Positions 23,895-32,228 of a DNA stretch of 39,252 nucleotides are shown here, piece after piece. Location: the NCBI GenBank assembly GCA_002435325.1, contig DJMJ01000026.1:1458-40709 (forward strand), written 5' to 3'. This DNA comes from Nitrospira sp. UBA6493 (GTDB lineage Bacteria > Nitrospirota > Nitrospiria > Nitrospirales > Nitrospiraceae). Made by a program: the position numbers and the translations under genes. How positions within the stretch are numbered: the stretch's first letter is position 1; every line of letters starts with the position of its first letter. The notes beneath the pieces were generated by a model. The model saw only the letters and a list, made by a program, of their open reading frames with translations. It searched no databases and was not told where the DNA came from.

Positions 23895-24761
23895 TTAATC
23901 GAAGACGACGGTTTTTCTTCCGTACACTAACACCCGATGCTCGATGTGGCGGCGCACCGCGCGCGCCAGCACAATTTCCTCCAGATCGCGACCTTTTCTC
24001 ACCAGATCATCGACGGTATCCCGGTGTCCGACGCGGATGACGTCTTGCTCGATGATCGGTCCTTCGTCTAGATCCTCTGTCGCATAATGAGCGGTCGCGC
24101 CGATGATTTTCACGCCCCGCTCGTAGGCCTGGCGGTAGGGGTTCGCCCCGATAAAGGCCGGGAGGAAGGAGTGATGAATGTTGATGACGGGACAGCCGAC
24201 GTTCGCGAGAAAGTTAGCGCTAAGAATTTGCATGTAACGGGCCATCACCACCAGTTCCACCCGATGCTCCTTCAGCCGTGCGACGACCTGTTCTTCCTGT
24301 TGCGGTTTGGTCTCTTTCGTGACGGGGTAGACGGCAAAGGGGATTTTGAACAGCTCGGCCCAGCTGGCGCAGGTATCGTGGTTGGAGATGATGACAGGCA
24401 CATCAATGCGCAGTTCATCGCGCCGATGCCGCTGGAGCAGATCGGCCAGACAATGATCCTGTTTCGATACCAGCATGCCGACCCGGACGCGATGGTTGGA
24501 ATAGTGGACCTCGTAGCGCATGTCGAAGACTTTGGCGATCGGGGCGAAGGCGGCGGGTATCTCTTCCGGCGCCATCTGCAACCCTTCCGTCGAAAACTCC
24601 ATGCGCATCAAAAAGTCGTTGGTCTCCTCGTCCGTGTGATGATCCGAGTCGAGGATGTTGCCGCCAAATTCATGAATGAATCCGGACACGCGGGCGACGA
24701 TGCCTTTGCGATCTTTGCAGTGGATGAGGATGACGATGGATTCTTTGCGATTCGCTGCCAT
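23895..24761 (-). CDS. purU: Formyltetrahydrofolate deformylase
   Basis: PurU hydrolyses 10-formyl-THF to formate and THF, which supplies formate to PurT or balances the one-carbon pool. The 288-residue protein has an N-terminal ACT domain (IVILIHCKDRKGIVARVSGF, which binds Met or Gly in the E. coli enzyme). The C-terminal formyltransferase domain has the catalytic Asn-His-Asp set in VINIHHSFLPAFIGANPY and ATEDLDEGPIIEQD. The ATG at 24761 gives the family start. It lies 52 bases downstream of rimO on the same strand and may be its second cistron. With gcvT and gcvP in the same window it adds to a local concentration of one-carbon genes, although they are in separate transcription units. Confidence 0.96.
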   Translation of the reverse strand: MAANRKESIVILIHCKDRKGIVARVSGFIHEFGGNILDSDHHTDEETNDFLMRMEFSTEGLQMAPEEIPAAFAPIAKVFDMRYEVHYSNHRVRVGMLVSKQDHCLADLLQRHRRDELRIDVPVIISNHDTCASWAELFKIPFAVYPVTKETKPQQEEQVVARLKEHRVELVVMARYMQILSANFLANVGCPVINIHHSFLPAFIGANPYRQAYERGVKIIGATAHYATEDLDEGPIIEQDVIRVGHRDTVDDLVRKGRDLEEIVLARAVRRHIEHRVLVYGRKTVVFD

Positions 24762-24813
24762 GCGGAGGCGTCCCTTTCATTCGATGAACCGTCTTGAGTC
24801 GATAGTGGAATGG

Positions 24814-26232
24814 CTACGACACGATGTGGCCGACTAGATCATAGGTGGCGGCATCCGTGATTTCGACTTTCACGAGATCACCCGGATTCGCTGTACCGTC
24901 ATTGATATAGACGACGCCGTCGATCTCGGGGGCCAGCCCTTCATGGCGGCCTTCCAGTAGCAGCGGAGTTTCCTCCGAGGGGCCATCGACCAGCACCTCC
25001 ATGACCGAGCCGATGCGTGCCTGCCCCTGCGCGGCGGCGATGCCTTCCTGGATCGCCAGCAGTTCGTTCCGCCGTTCGTCCATCACGGCTCGTTCAATCT
25101 TCTCATCGAGCGACAGAGCGGCTGTATCCTCTTCGTCCGAGTAGAGGAAGACCGCCACCCGGTCGAATTCCCGCTCCGTCACATAGGTTTTCAGCTCTTG
25201 GTAGGCCTTTTCGGTTTCACCGGGGAAGCCTACGATGAAGGCGGTGCGAAAGGCGACACCGGGAATGCGGGTGCGAATGCGGTCCACCAGCTTATCGATG
25301 GCGGCGCGAGTGCCAAGGCGATGCATGCGCTTCAGCATCCGGTCATTGATGTGCTGGAGCGGCATGTCGATGTATTTGGTAATCTTTTCCTCGCCGGCAT
25401 AGAGGTCGAGCAGGTCATCGGTGACGTGCTGCGGGTAGAGATAGAAGGGCCTGATCCATCGGAGATCCTTCACCTTTACGAGTTCGCGCAGTAGCGTGGT
25501 CAATCCGTCTCGAATCCCAAGATCGACGCCGTAATTGATCGTATCCTGAGAGATGAGATTGATTTCTTTCACGCCTTCAGAGGCAAGGCGTTCGGCTTCG
25601 GCCACGATCGATTCCACCGGGCGGCTGCGTTGTTTGCCCCGCATGATGGGAATGGCGCAGAAGGCACAGTTGCGATTGCACCCCTCGGCGATCTTCACGT
25701 AGGCGCTGTGGGCTTTTCCGAGTCGCAGGCGCGGGGCGTCCGCATCGTAGAGATAGGGAGGCTCGCTGATCCAGAGCCGCTGCTGCCGTTTCTTGGGAGC
25801 CAGAAGGTCCCGACAGATCGTGGCAATTTTCCCGAATTCACCGGTACCGACCACGCCGTCTAATTCCGGCAGTTCTTTCAGGAGATCGCCCTGATAGCGC
25901 TGGGCCAGACAGCCCGCGGCAATGAGCACCCGGCAGGCGCCTTTCTTCTTCAGTTTGCCATGTTCGAGGATGGTATTGATCGATTCCTGCTTGGCTTCTT
26001 CGATAAAACCGCAGGTATTGATGATGACGACCTCGGCCTTTCTCGGATTGTCGGTTAAGGCAAAGCCGTCGCTTACAAGCGTGCCGAGCATCAGCTCCGA
26101 GTCCACCTGGTTTTTTGAGCAACCCAGGTTGACGAAACCGATGGTCGTTTTTTTGATGGCCAAAGGCTTCTTGGCTGGCGCCGGCTTTTTGGCGGGCTTC
26201 TTCCGGTCAAGCTGGATCAAAGGTGTAGACAT
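24814..26232 (-). CDS. rimO: Ribosomal protein S12 methylthiotransferase
   Basis: RimO is a radical-SAM enzyme that adds a methylthio group to the conserved aspartate of ribosomal protein S12. The UPF0004 domain carries GFVNLGCSKNQVDSE (C38) and two further cluster cysteines in the TCGF and AAGCLAQRY motifs. The radical-SAM CX3CX2C is in EGCNRNCAFCAIPIMRG, and a C-terminal TRAM domain ends the protein. GCSKNQVDSE separates RimO from MiaB. At 472 residues it is slightly long because of a Lys/Pro/Ala-rich N-terminal tail (RKKPAKKPAPAKKPLAIKK, residues 10-28) not present in most homologues. The start at 26232 keeps this tail; a later start is not available before the first motif. It is divergent from the gamma-carbonic anhydrase gene. 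Confidence 0.95.
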   Translation of the reverse strand: MSTPLIQLDRKKPAKKPAPAKKPLAIKKTTIGFVNLGCSKNQVDSELMLGTLVSDGFALTDNPRKAEVVIINTCGFIEEAKQESINTILEHGKLKKKGACRVLIAAGCLAQRYQGDLLKELPELDGVVGTGEFGKIATICRDLLAPKKRQQRLWISEPPYLYDADAPRLRLGKAHSAYVKIAEGCNRNCAFCAIPIMRGKQRSRPVESIVAEAERLASEGVKEINLISQDTINYGVDLGIRDGLTTLLRELVKVKDLRWIRPFYLYPQHVTDDLLDLYAGEEKITKYIDMPLQHINDRMLKRMHRLGTRAAIDKLVDRIRTRIPGVAFRTAFIVGFPGETEKAYQELKTYVTEREFDRVAVFLYSDEEDTAALSLDEKIERAVMDERRNELLAIQEGIAAAQGQARIGSVMEVLVDGPSEETPLLLEGRHEGLAPEIDGVVYINDGTANPGDLVKVEITDAATYDLVGHIVS

Positions 26233-26315
26233 TCAGGCAGTCTACGGGACGGTGAAAAATCCTGTCAACTTCGTGCCACTTGCCCCCTGCCCCCCGCCTC
26301 CCGTAGAGTGCGGTC

Positions 26316-26852
26316 ATGATTCGAACCTTCCAAGGCATCAAGCCGGCCATTCCCGATTCCTGCTTTATCGAAGACACCGCCGTCGTGATCGGCGACGTTG
26401 TCATGGGCGAGGCCTGCAGTGTCTGGTTCAACGCCGTGATTCGCGGGGACGTGAACTATATCCGCGTCGGAAACCGGACGAATGTGCAGGATCTCTGCAT
26501 GCTCCATGTGACCCATGACACCCATCCGCTCATCATCGGGAACGAGGTGACCATTGGCCATAGTGTCGTTTTGCACGGCTGCACGATCAAGGATCGTGTA
26601 CTGGTCGGCATGGGCGCCATTATCATGGACGGTGCGGTGATCGGGGAGGATTCGGTCGTGGGTGCGGGGGCACTCGTGGTGGAAGGCACGATTGTGCTGC
26701 CAAAAAGTCTGATCTTGGGATCACCAGCCAAGGTCAAGCGCGCTGTGACCGAGCAGGAATTGGCCTGGGTCAAGGAGTCGGCGGAGAACTATGTGAAGTA
26801 CGCCAGCCAGTACTTCAGCGATCCGTCGAAGCCTACCGGATTTAAGATTTAG
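26316..26852 (+). CDS. Gamma-carbonic anhydrase-family left-handed beta-helix protein
   Basis: This 178-residue protein is a hexapeptide-repeat beta-helix of the gamma-carbonic anhydrase/YrdA/PaaY group. The repeats start at DTAVVIGDVVMGEACSVW and include NAVIRGDVNYIRVGNRTNVQ. Likely zinc ligands are H82 and H87 (GHSVVLHGC), with H64 or H67 (MLHVTH) as the third. The acidic proton-shuttle loop of archaeal Cam is absent, as in the shorter CamH-like enzymes, some of which have weak or no carbonic anhydrase activity. It is the only plus-strand gene between minus-strand neighbours. Its 3' end overlaps the convergent 26842-27573 gene by 11 bases. Confidence 0.92.
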   Translation: MIRTFQGIKPAIPDSCFIEDTAVVIGDVVMGEACSVWFNAVIRGDVNYIRVGNRTNVQDLCMLHVTHDTHPLIIGNEVTIGHSVVLHGCTIKDRVLVGMGAIIMDGAVIGEDSVVGAGALVVEGTIVLPKSLILGSPAKVKRAVTEQELAWVKESAENYVKYASQYFSDPSKPTGFKI

Positions 26853-27573
26853 CCTTTCGTGCTCGTTGAGCCGTCCGGGGAGCAGCCCCAATCCTCATAA
26901 AGCAGATCGGGTCTCCTACGAGAGCGGTGGCAAACTGTTGCCGCTCGACGCGGTAGGGAATCTTCTTTCGATGACACCAGTCGGCGATCCAGACCACTTC
27001 TTCCGTCGAGGTCGTCACAAATCCAGGCAGGCTGAGCTTCGGCAAACAGCGATCGACGATCGAACGCACAATCTTTCGCTGCTGTTCAAACTTACGCGGG
27101 TCGAAGGAAACAGGATCGGCGTTGCCATAGGAGAGTGGTGACAGATCGGGAAATCGCTCCGGGTCGTTTAAGACACTGACTATCCAGAGATGGTCGAAAC
27201 GGCCCTTGGCTGTGGCCGCATCCTGGCTGCGAAACCGCACGGGTAGCGTGCGGCAGGCGCGATTCAATGCGGCCACCTCGGTCCGTCGCAGATTGTAGGG
27301 CTCGACCGTGCGGCCCAGTTCCAGCGCTTCGGCCAATAGCGGGGGCAGTTCCGCTACCCCGGCGCCCACATAGAGGCTGCGGCCTTGTGAGGGGAGGCGC
27401 CGGCAGAGAGCCTGCGCAATCTGTGCGCCGAGCCGTTGGCAGGGCCCGCGCTTAGCCTGCCAAAACTCCTCGCCTCCTTCATAGCAATACACCGGGCCAA
27501 GAGTCTTGTAATGCAGGCGGGCAAAGACTTCGCGGATGACGCGGCGAATAGAGGGGTGTAGTGTTGTGGGCAT
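26842..27573 (-). CDS. Unknown protein with methyltransferase-like Rossmann segment
   Basis: I do not recognise a named family. The 243-residue protein contains GRSLYVGAGVAELPPLLAEA, which resembles a SAM-dependent methyltransferase motif I (strand followed by a GxGxxE-like loop: VGAGVAE). This is followed by an acidic strand end (RTVEPYNLRRTEV) and a possible motif-IV region (FDHLWIVSVLNDPE). The N-terminal HPSIRRVIREVFARLHYKTL and basic C-terminal tail TAQRARKAKS flank it. A degenerate or divergent methyltransferase is the best guess, substrate unknown. It lies 11 bases upstream of the M28 peptidase end on the minus strand and 3' overlaps the gamma-carbonic anhydrase gene by 11 bases. Confidence 0.65.
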   Translation of the reverse strand: MPTTLHPSIRRVIREVFARLHYKTLGPVYCYEGGEEFWQAKRGPCQRLGAQIAQALCRRLPSQGRSLYVGAGVAELPPLLAEALELGRTVEPYNLRRTEVAALNRACRTLPVRFRSQDAATAKGRFDHLWIVSVLNDPERFPDLSPLSYGNADPVSFDPRKFEQQRKIVRSIVDRCLPKLSLPGFVTTSTEEVVWIADWCHRKKIPYRVERQQFATALVGDPICFMRIGAAPRTAQRARKAKS

Positions 27574-27584
27574 GATTCCTCAGG

Positions 27585-28427
27585 CTAAGTGGCGGCCAAA
27601 GCAACGACGGTAGCAGTCACGGCTTGGGCCACAGATGAAAGAAAGTTGAGATTGAGTGTGTCGATGGTATCGGTTGGCCGATGGTAATGGGGATTTCTGA
27701 AATTGGCTGTGTCGGTGATCATGACGGCGGGAAACCCCTGTTCCCAAAAAGCCGTGTGGTCGCTTCGCCTGGTATCGGGGAGCAATTCGCCGTTGCCGGG
27801 CACGATCAAAGGCATGATCGGGACCGAATGACTCATGGCCTGCGCGACTGCGCCGGTGAATGACGCCGCGCCCTGGTTGCCGACGATCGCGAGAAAGTTG
27901 CCCGTGGAAGGGACGGCGATGGGAATACCCGGCGGGGTTTTCTGCGAACCATCTGTGTCGCTGGCATAGCCGACGCATTCGAGTACGATGGCTCCATGAA
28001 TTGACTGTCCTGTGGCAGTAAGATGCGCGGTATAGGCCCGGCTCCCCAAGAGGTTTTCTTCTTCCAGACAAAAGGCGATGAATTGTACGGGGCGAGCAAG
28101 TGGAGTCTTGGCCAGCCGACGGGCGACGTCGAGGAGTACTACCAGACCGCTGGCATTGTCGTCCGCGCCCGGCGATCCTTCCACGGTATCGTAGTGGGCG
28201 GCCAAGATGAGCGGGGCCTTGCTGGTACCGGTTGAGGCTGGCATGGCGGCGACCACATTGTCGTAAGTCTGTCCCCATGCATTAAATGAATGCCGAGTGA
28301 CGGAGAGTCCTGCGTCTGTGAACTGTTGCGTGAGGTAGTCGGCCGTTTCGCGCAGGGCCTCCGGCGATGTGTATGGATGGCGCTCCCGAGCGAGCGTGGT
28401 GAGATGCGTCAGGAGGTTGCCGGCCAC
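27585..28427 (-). CDS. M28-family zinc aminopeptidase
   Basis: This 280-residue protein matches the M28 peptidases, which use two zinc ions to remove N-terminal amino acids. Metal ligands seen are H78 and D80 (LILAAHYDT), D89/D90 in GADDNASG, the Glu pair E122-E123 in CLEEENLLGSRAY (catalytic base and ligand) and a terminal His in NPHYHRPTD. D/H in RRSDHTAFWEQGFPAV complete the fold. There is no signal peptide in the GTG-started product, so it is either cytoplasmic or the true start differs; the GTG at 28427 lacks a good ribosome site. It starts 11 bases after argB on the same strand and is probably the last-but-one gene of the trmFO-xerC-hslVU-argB transcript. Confidence 0.88.
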   Translation of the reverse strand: MAGNLLTHLTTLARERHPYTSPEALRETADYLTQQFTDAGLSVTRHSFNAWGQTYDNVVAAMPASTGTSKAPLILAAHYDTVEGSPGADDNASGLVVLLDVARRLAKTPLARPVQFIAFCLEEENLLGSRAYTAHLTATGQSIHGAIVLECVGYASDTDGSQKTPPGIPIAVPSTGNFLAIVGNQGAASFTGAVAQAMSHSVPIMPLIVPGNGELLPDTRRSDHTAFWEQGFPAVMITDTANFRNPHYHRPTDTIDTLNLNFLSSVAQAVTATVVALAAT

Positions 28428-28438
28428 GTGAGGCGCGC

Positions 28439-29332
28439 CTACGACACGATTTCGGTGCCGATGCCTTTGCGGGTGAAGATTTCCAGCAGCAGGGCATGGG
28501 GAATGCGGCCGTCGATGATATGGGCTTTCCCGGTGCCGCCGACCAGTGCGTCAAGGCAGGCTTGCACTTTGGGTAACATGCCCTCGCCGATCACGCCCTT
28601 TTTCACCATGCGTTGCACATCTTTCCGCGAGACGGTCGAGAGATGGCGGCTGTTGGCGTCGCGGATGCCTTTCACGTCTGTCATCATGACCAGCTTTTCG
28701 GCATGGAGCGAGGCCGCGATGGCACCGGCGACCAGGTCGGCATTGATGTTGTATGTGTTGCCTTCTCGGTCAGTTCCAATAGGGGCGATCACAGGAATGT
28801 AATGGTCCTGCTGGAGTTTCAAGACTAAGCTGGGATCGACGGCTTGCACTTCGCCGACGAGGCCAAAGTCGCCCTCGTCGTCACCTTCGAGATCTTTGCC
28901 CAAACTGTTTGCCCAGGCTTTGGCCGTGAGCGGACGCGCCATGATCAGCCCGCCGTCTTTTCCGCTGAGTCCGACGGCCCTTCCTCCATGGCGATTGAGG
29001 AGTTCGACAATCTCCATGTTGATCTTGCCTGCCAGGACCATCTCGACGATTTCCATGGTGGCGTCATCGGTGATCCGGACGCCATGGCGGAATTTGGCTT
29101 GGATGCCCAGCCGCGTGAGCATTTTGTCGATCTGAGGCCCTCCGCCATGCACGATGACGGGGTTGAGCCCGACGTATTTCAGTAGGACGACATCTTCGGC
29201 AAACCGTTCTTTCAGGGCGGTCTCGGTCATCGCGTGACCGCCGTACTTGACGACCACGGTTTTGCCCCGGAAGGTTCGGATGTAGGGTAGCGCCTCAATC
29301 AGGACGTTGGCCTTCTTAATCAATCGATTCAT
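28439..29332 (-). CDS. argB: Acetylglutamate kinase
   Basis: ArgB phosphorylates N-acetylglutamate, the second step of arginine biosynthesis. The 297-residue protein has the amino-acid-kinase signatures: VVKYGGHAM (phosphate-binding), VIVHGGGPQIDKML, RITDDATMEIVEMVLAGKIN, and INADLVAGAIAASLHAEKL at the nucleotide site, plus KGVIGEGMLPKVQACL near the C-terminus. The N-terminal helix NRLIKKANVLIEALPYI is of the type found in hexameric, arginine-inhibited enzymes, so feedback inhibition is likely. The ATG at 29332 has GAGGAG 8 bases upstream; a longer frame to 29443 overlaps hslU and is not needed. It follows hslU by 14 bases. No other arginine gene is in the window. Confidence 0.96.
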   Translation of the reverse strand: MNRLIKKANVLIEALPYIRTFRGKTVVVKYGGHAMTETALKERFAEDVVLLKYVGLNPVIVHGGGPQIDKMLTRLGIQAKFRHGVRITDDATMEIVEMVLAGKINMEIVELLNRHGGRAVGLSGKDGGLIMARPLTAKAWANSLGKDLEGDDEGDFGLVGEVQAVDPSLVLKLQQDHYIPVIAPIGTDREGNTYNINADLVAGAIAASLHAEKLVMMTDVKGIRDANSRHLSTVSRKDVQRMVKKGVIGEGMLPKVQACLDALVGGTGKAHIIDGRIPHALLLEIFTRKGIGTEIVS

Positions 29333-29346
29333 GGGCGGCTCCTCGG

Positions 29347-30735
29347 TCAGAGAATATAGCGGCTCAAATCCTGATCTTGTACCACGTCTTTCAACCGCTC
29401 GCGCACGTAGGTGGCGGTGATGGGCACAGTTTTTTCGGGCCACTCCGGTCCGGCAAACGAAATCTGCTCCAGCAGCCGCTCCATGATTGTGAAGAGCCGG
29501 CGGGCGCCGATATTTTCCGTTCGCTCATTGACCTGGACCGCCAGCGCGGCGATTTCTTCGAGCCCGTCCTGTGCAAACTCGACGGTCAATCCCTCCGTAG
29601 CGAGGAGAGCCTGATATTGCCGGACCAGTGCGCCCCGAGGTTCGGTGAGGATCCGCACGAAATCGTCCTTGGTCAGCGGACTCAGCTCGACGCGAATGGG
29701 GAACCGCCCTTGGAGCTCGGGAATCAAGTCCGATGGTTTTGCCACATGGAAGGCACCCGCGGCAATAAACAAAATGTGGTCGGTGAGCACCGGCCCGTGT
29801 TTTGTGTTAACGGTGCAGCCTTCTACGATCGGGAGCAGATCGCGCTGCACGCCTTCGCGCGACACATCAGGACCCGACGTCCGCTCCCGGCCCGCAATCT
29901 TATCAATTTCGTCCAGAAACACAATCCCGGTTTGCTGGACCTTGCCGATGGCTTCGCGCACCACGTCGTCCATATCGATGAGCTTCTGTGCTTCTTCCTG
30001 GATCAATTGTTTGAGCGCATCCGCCACTTTCATGCGCCGGTTCTTTTTCTTCCCCGGCAACATGCCTCCGAGCATGTCCTGGAGATTGCTTTGCAAATCT
30101 TCCAGGCCGCCGAGATTCGAGATGACGCCTACCGGAAGCCCCCGTTCCTTGACCTCCAGTTCGACTGTGCGCTCGTCCAGTTTGCCTTCGCGCAGCTGCA
30201 GCCGGAGCTTGGACCTGGTTGTTTCGTGGGAATCGTGTCCGGCGGGGGCGTCGGCATCGGTCGCGCTGTCCATGGTAATCGGTCGTGGTGGCGGCGGCGG
30301 AAGCAAGAGATCCAGCAAACGGTCTTCTCCGTGCTGTTCGGCCTTCTGCTGCACCTCTTCCAACCGGCTGGCCTTCACCATGTTGATGGCCAGTTCCGTC
30401 AGGTCACGAATAATGGATTCCACGTCGCGTCCGACATAACCCACTTCAGTAAATTTGGAGGCCTCGACCTTGATGAATGGCGCCTGGGCAAGTTTCGCCA
30501 GCCGGCGCGCGATTTCGGTTTTCCCGACGCCGGTCGGGCCGATCATGATGATGTTCTTTGGCATAACCTCGTCGCGCAGGTCCGGGGACAGTTGCTGCCG
30601 ACGCCAGCGGTTCCGCAATGCGATCGCTACCATCCGTTTGGCGTCTTTCTGGCCGATCACGTAGCGGTTCAGCTCCTCGACGATCTGGCGCGGGGTCAAA
30701 CTGTTCACATTGACGGGGGTGGTAGTGTTTTTCAT
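29347..30735 (-). CDS. hslU: ATP-dependent protease ATPase subunit HslU
   Basis: HslU is the AAA+ unfoldase that feeds substrates to the HslV peptidase. The protein has SLTPRQIVEELNRYVIGQ, Walker A in IMIGPTGVGKTEIARRLA, the pore loop GYVGRD and the long helical I domain (about residues 110-235, including a Pro-rich LLPPPPPRP). Walker B is in GIVFLDEIDKIAGR and sensor and arginine-finger segments include LQGRFPIRVELS. It ends in the conserved DLSRYIL, which docks in HslV. The ATG at 30735 was chosen; a GTG three codons earlier (30744) is also possible and no strong ribosome site decides. It lies 18 bases after hslV and 14 before argB. Confidence 0.96.
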   Translation of the reverse strand: MKNTTTPVNVNSLTPRQIVEELNRYVIGQKDAKRMVAIALRNRWRRQQLSPDLRDEVMPKNIIMIGPTGVGKTEIARRLAKLAQAPFIKVEASKFTEVGYVGRDVESIIRDLTELAINMVKASRLEEVQQKAEQHGEDRLLDLLLPPPPPRPITMDSATDADAPAGHDSHETTRSKLRLQLREGKLDERTVELEVKERGLPVGVISNLGGLEDLQSNLQDMLGGMLPGKKKNRRMKVADALKQLIQEEAQKLIDMDDVVREAIGKVQQTGIVFLDEIDKIAGRERTSGPDVSREGVQRDLLPIVEGCTVNTKHGPVLTDHILFIAAGAFHVAKPSDLIPELQGRFPIRVELSPLTKDDFVRILTEPRGALVRQYQALLATEGLTVEFAQDGLEEIAALAVQVNERTENIGARRLFTIMERLLEQISFAGPEWPEKTVPITATYVRERLKDVVQDQDLSRYIL

Positions 30736-30753
30736 CTGTGTCACGCTCGTGAT

Positions 30754-31290
30754 TTATCCTCGTAGTTCCTCAACGATGATTTGCTGGTTCGTATAAATAT
30801 CGATGGCGCCGGCGATCATCATGGATTCTTTCACAATGGTGATCGCATCCAGCTGTGAATGGCCCAGGAGCGCCCGGGCTGCCGACAGGGCATAGGGGCC
30901 GCCGGAGCCGATGGCCAAGATGCCATCTTCCGGCTCCACGACATCGCCGGTTCCCGAAATGATAAATGATTGCTCGGGGCCTGCGACAGCGAGCAGCGCC
31001 TCCAGACGGCGGAGCGCACGATCCGTGCGCCAATCCTTGGCCAGTTCGACGGCAGCTCTGGTGAGGTTGCCGCGAAAATCCTCGAGCTTGCTCTCAAACT
31101 TTTCAAACAGGGTAAAGGCGTCGGCTGTGGCACCGGCGAACCCTGCCAGAACTTGGTCGTGGTGCAGGCGGCGGAGTTTTTTGGCGTTCTGTTTCATGAC
31201 GGTCGTGCCCACGGTGACTTGTCCGTCGCAGCCCATGGCCACCCGCCCATCTCGCCGCACGCAGAGAATGGTTGTCGAACGAATTTTCAT
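30754..31290 (-). CDS. hslV: ATP-dependent protease peptidase subunit HslV
   Basis: HslV forms the double-hexamer threonine peptidase of the HslUV (ClpYQ) complex. The protein starts MKIRSTTILCVRRDGR; the catalytic Thr is expected at the first Thr of TTI after removal of a five-residue leader, as in other non-enteric HslV proteins. VAMGCDGQVTVG, KLRRLHHDQVLAGFAG and GSGGPYALSAARAL are family signatures. It is 178 residues long, the normal size. The hslV ATG overlaps the upstream xerC stop (ATGA, 31287-31290), so it is translationally coupled, and hslU follows 18 bases later. Order trmFO-xerC-hslV-hslU is the same as in the Bacillus codY operon. Confidence 0.96.
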   Translation of the reverse strand: MKIRSTTILCVRRDGRVAMGCDGQVTVGTTVMKQNAKKLRRLHHDQVLAGFAGATADAFTLFEKFESKLEDFRGNLTRAAVELAKDWRTDRALRRLEALLAVAGPEQSFIISGTGDVVEPEDGILAIGSGGPYALSAARALLGHSQLDAITIVKESMMIAGAIDIYTNQQIIVEELRG

Positions 31291-32228
31291 GATCCAGGGT
31301 TGTCCTTTCGCGGAGCAGGTGGCGTCGTCGTTCTGGCACGGGGATGGGTCCTGTCGTAGACGGCGAGCAGTTGGTCCGTGGCCAGATGGGTGTATTTCTG
31401 TGTGGTGTTCAGCGACGCATGCCCCAGCATTTCCTGAATGGACCGCAAGTCCGCTCCTTCATCTAGCAGGTGTGTTGCGTAGGAATGGCGCAGGGCGTGG
31501 GGGCTGACAGCTCCACCAGCGAGCCGGCTTGAATAGCGGGACACCAGACGGGAGACACTGCGCGTGGTCAGGCGGCCACCGCGGTGGTTGAGGAACAGGG
31601 GAGCCGAAGGGTGGTCCATAGAGTCGGATCGTTTCAGCGAAGCACGATAGGCCCGGATGGCTTGAAGCGCGAGGTCGCCAATGGGGACGATCCGTTCCTT
31701 TCGTCCTTTCCCGCGCAGGTGCACGAGTCCGTCGTCGTGATTGAGGTCGCCTCCATTGAGGCCCACGGCTTCGCTGACACGCGCGCCGGTTGAATACAGC
31801 GTTTCGAGGATCGCCCGATCCCGTAATGCCAGTGCCGACGTCCCTTCAGGAAATTCCATCAAGACATTCGCATCGTCTTTGCTCAGGACGCGCGGGAGCG
31901 GCTTGGGGAGTTTGGGGCTGCGAATGTCTTCGGCCGGATTCTTCTCGACTGTGCCCTCGCGCAGATGAAACCGGTAGAAACTCCGCAGGCAGGCCAGCTT
32001 GCGAGACAGCGAGGAGGCTTTTTCACCTTTCCGATCCAGCCAGTGGAGATAGGCACGAATGGAGTCGGTGGTAATTTCGCCGACGCTGATCGGGCGGGGC
32101 GGCTGCTGTGTTTGCGTGAGGAAGCCGGCCAATTGGGTCAGGTCTGACTGGTAGTTGCGAATCGTCTCTGGCGAGGCATGACGCTCGACGGCGAGGAATC
32201 TCATGAAAGCGCGGATTGCGTCATCCAT
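31287..32228 (-). CDS. xerC: Tyrosine site-specific recombinase XerC
   Basis: XerC, with XerD, resolves chromosome dimers at dif. The 313-residue protein has an N-terminal SAM-like core-binding domain (FMRFLAVERHASPETIRNY). Its catalytic domain carries R150 (STGARVSE), K174 (RGKGRKER), H244 and R247 (HALRHSYATH), H270 (LGHASLNTT) and the nucleophile Y279 (QKYTH). All six are in place. A short C-terminal extension (RTHPRARTTTPPAPRKD) is probably disordered. Context (trmFO upstream, hslVU downstream) marks it as the housekeeping recombinase rather than a mobile-element integrase. Its first 28 bases overlap the end of trmFO. Confidence 0.94.
   Translation of the reverse strand: MDDAIRAFMRFLAVERHASPETIRNYQSDLTQLAGFLTQTQQPPRPISVGEITTDSIRAYLHWLDRKGEKASSLSRKLACLRSFYRFHLREGTVEKNPAEDIRSPKLPKPLPRVLSKDDANVLMEFPEGTSALALRDRAILETLYSTGARVSEAVGLNGGDLNHDDGLVHLRGKGRKERIVPIGDLALQAIRAYRASLKRSDSMDHPSAPLFLNHRGGRLTTRSVSRLVSRYSSRLAGGAVSPHALRHSYATHLLDEGADLRSIQEMLGHASLNTTQKYTHLATDQLLAVYDRTHPRARTTTPPAPRKDNPGS

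Noticed and set aside
29377..30765. A 462-codon open frame antisense to hslU
   Set aside because: It is exactly opposite a full, motif-complete hslU gene, its translation is low-information (His/Phe/Gln-rich) and it has no recognisable domain; long antisense frames are common in GC-rich codon-biased genes.
31287..32228. Tyrosine recombinase as a sign of an integrated mobile element
   Set aside because: It is in the conserved trmFO-xerC-hslVU operon with full XerC features; no att repeats, excisionase or phage genes are nearby.
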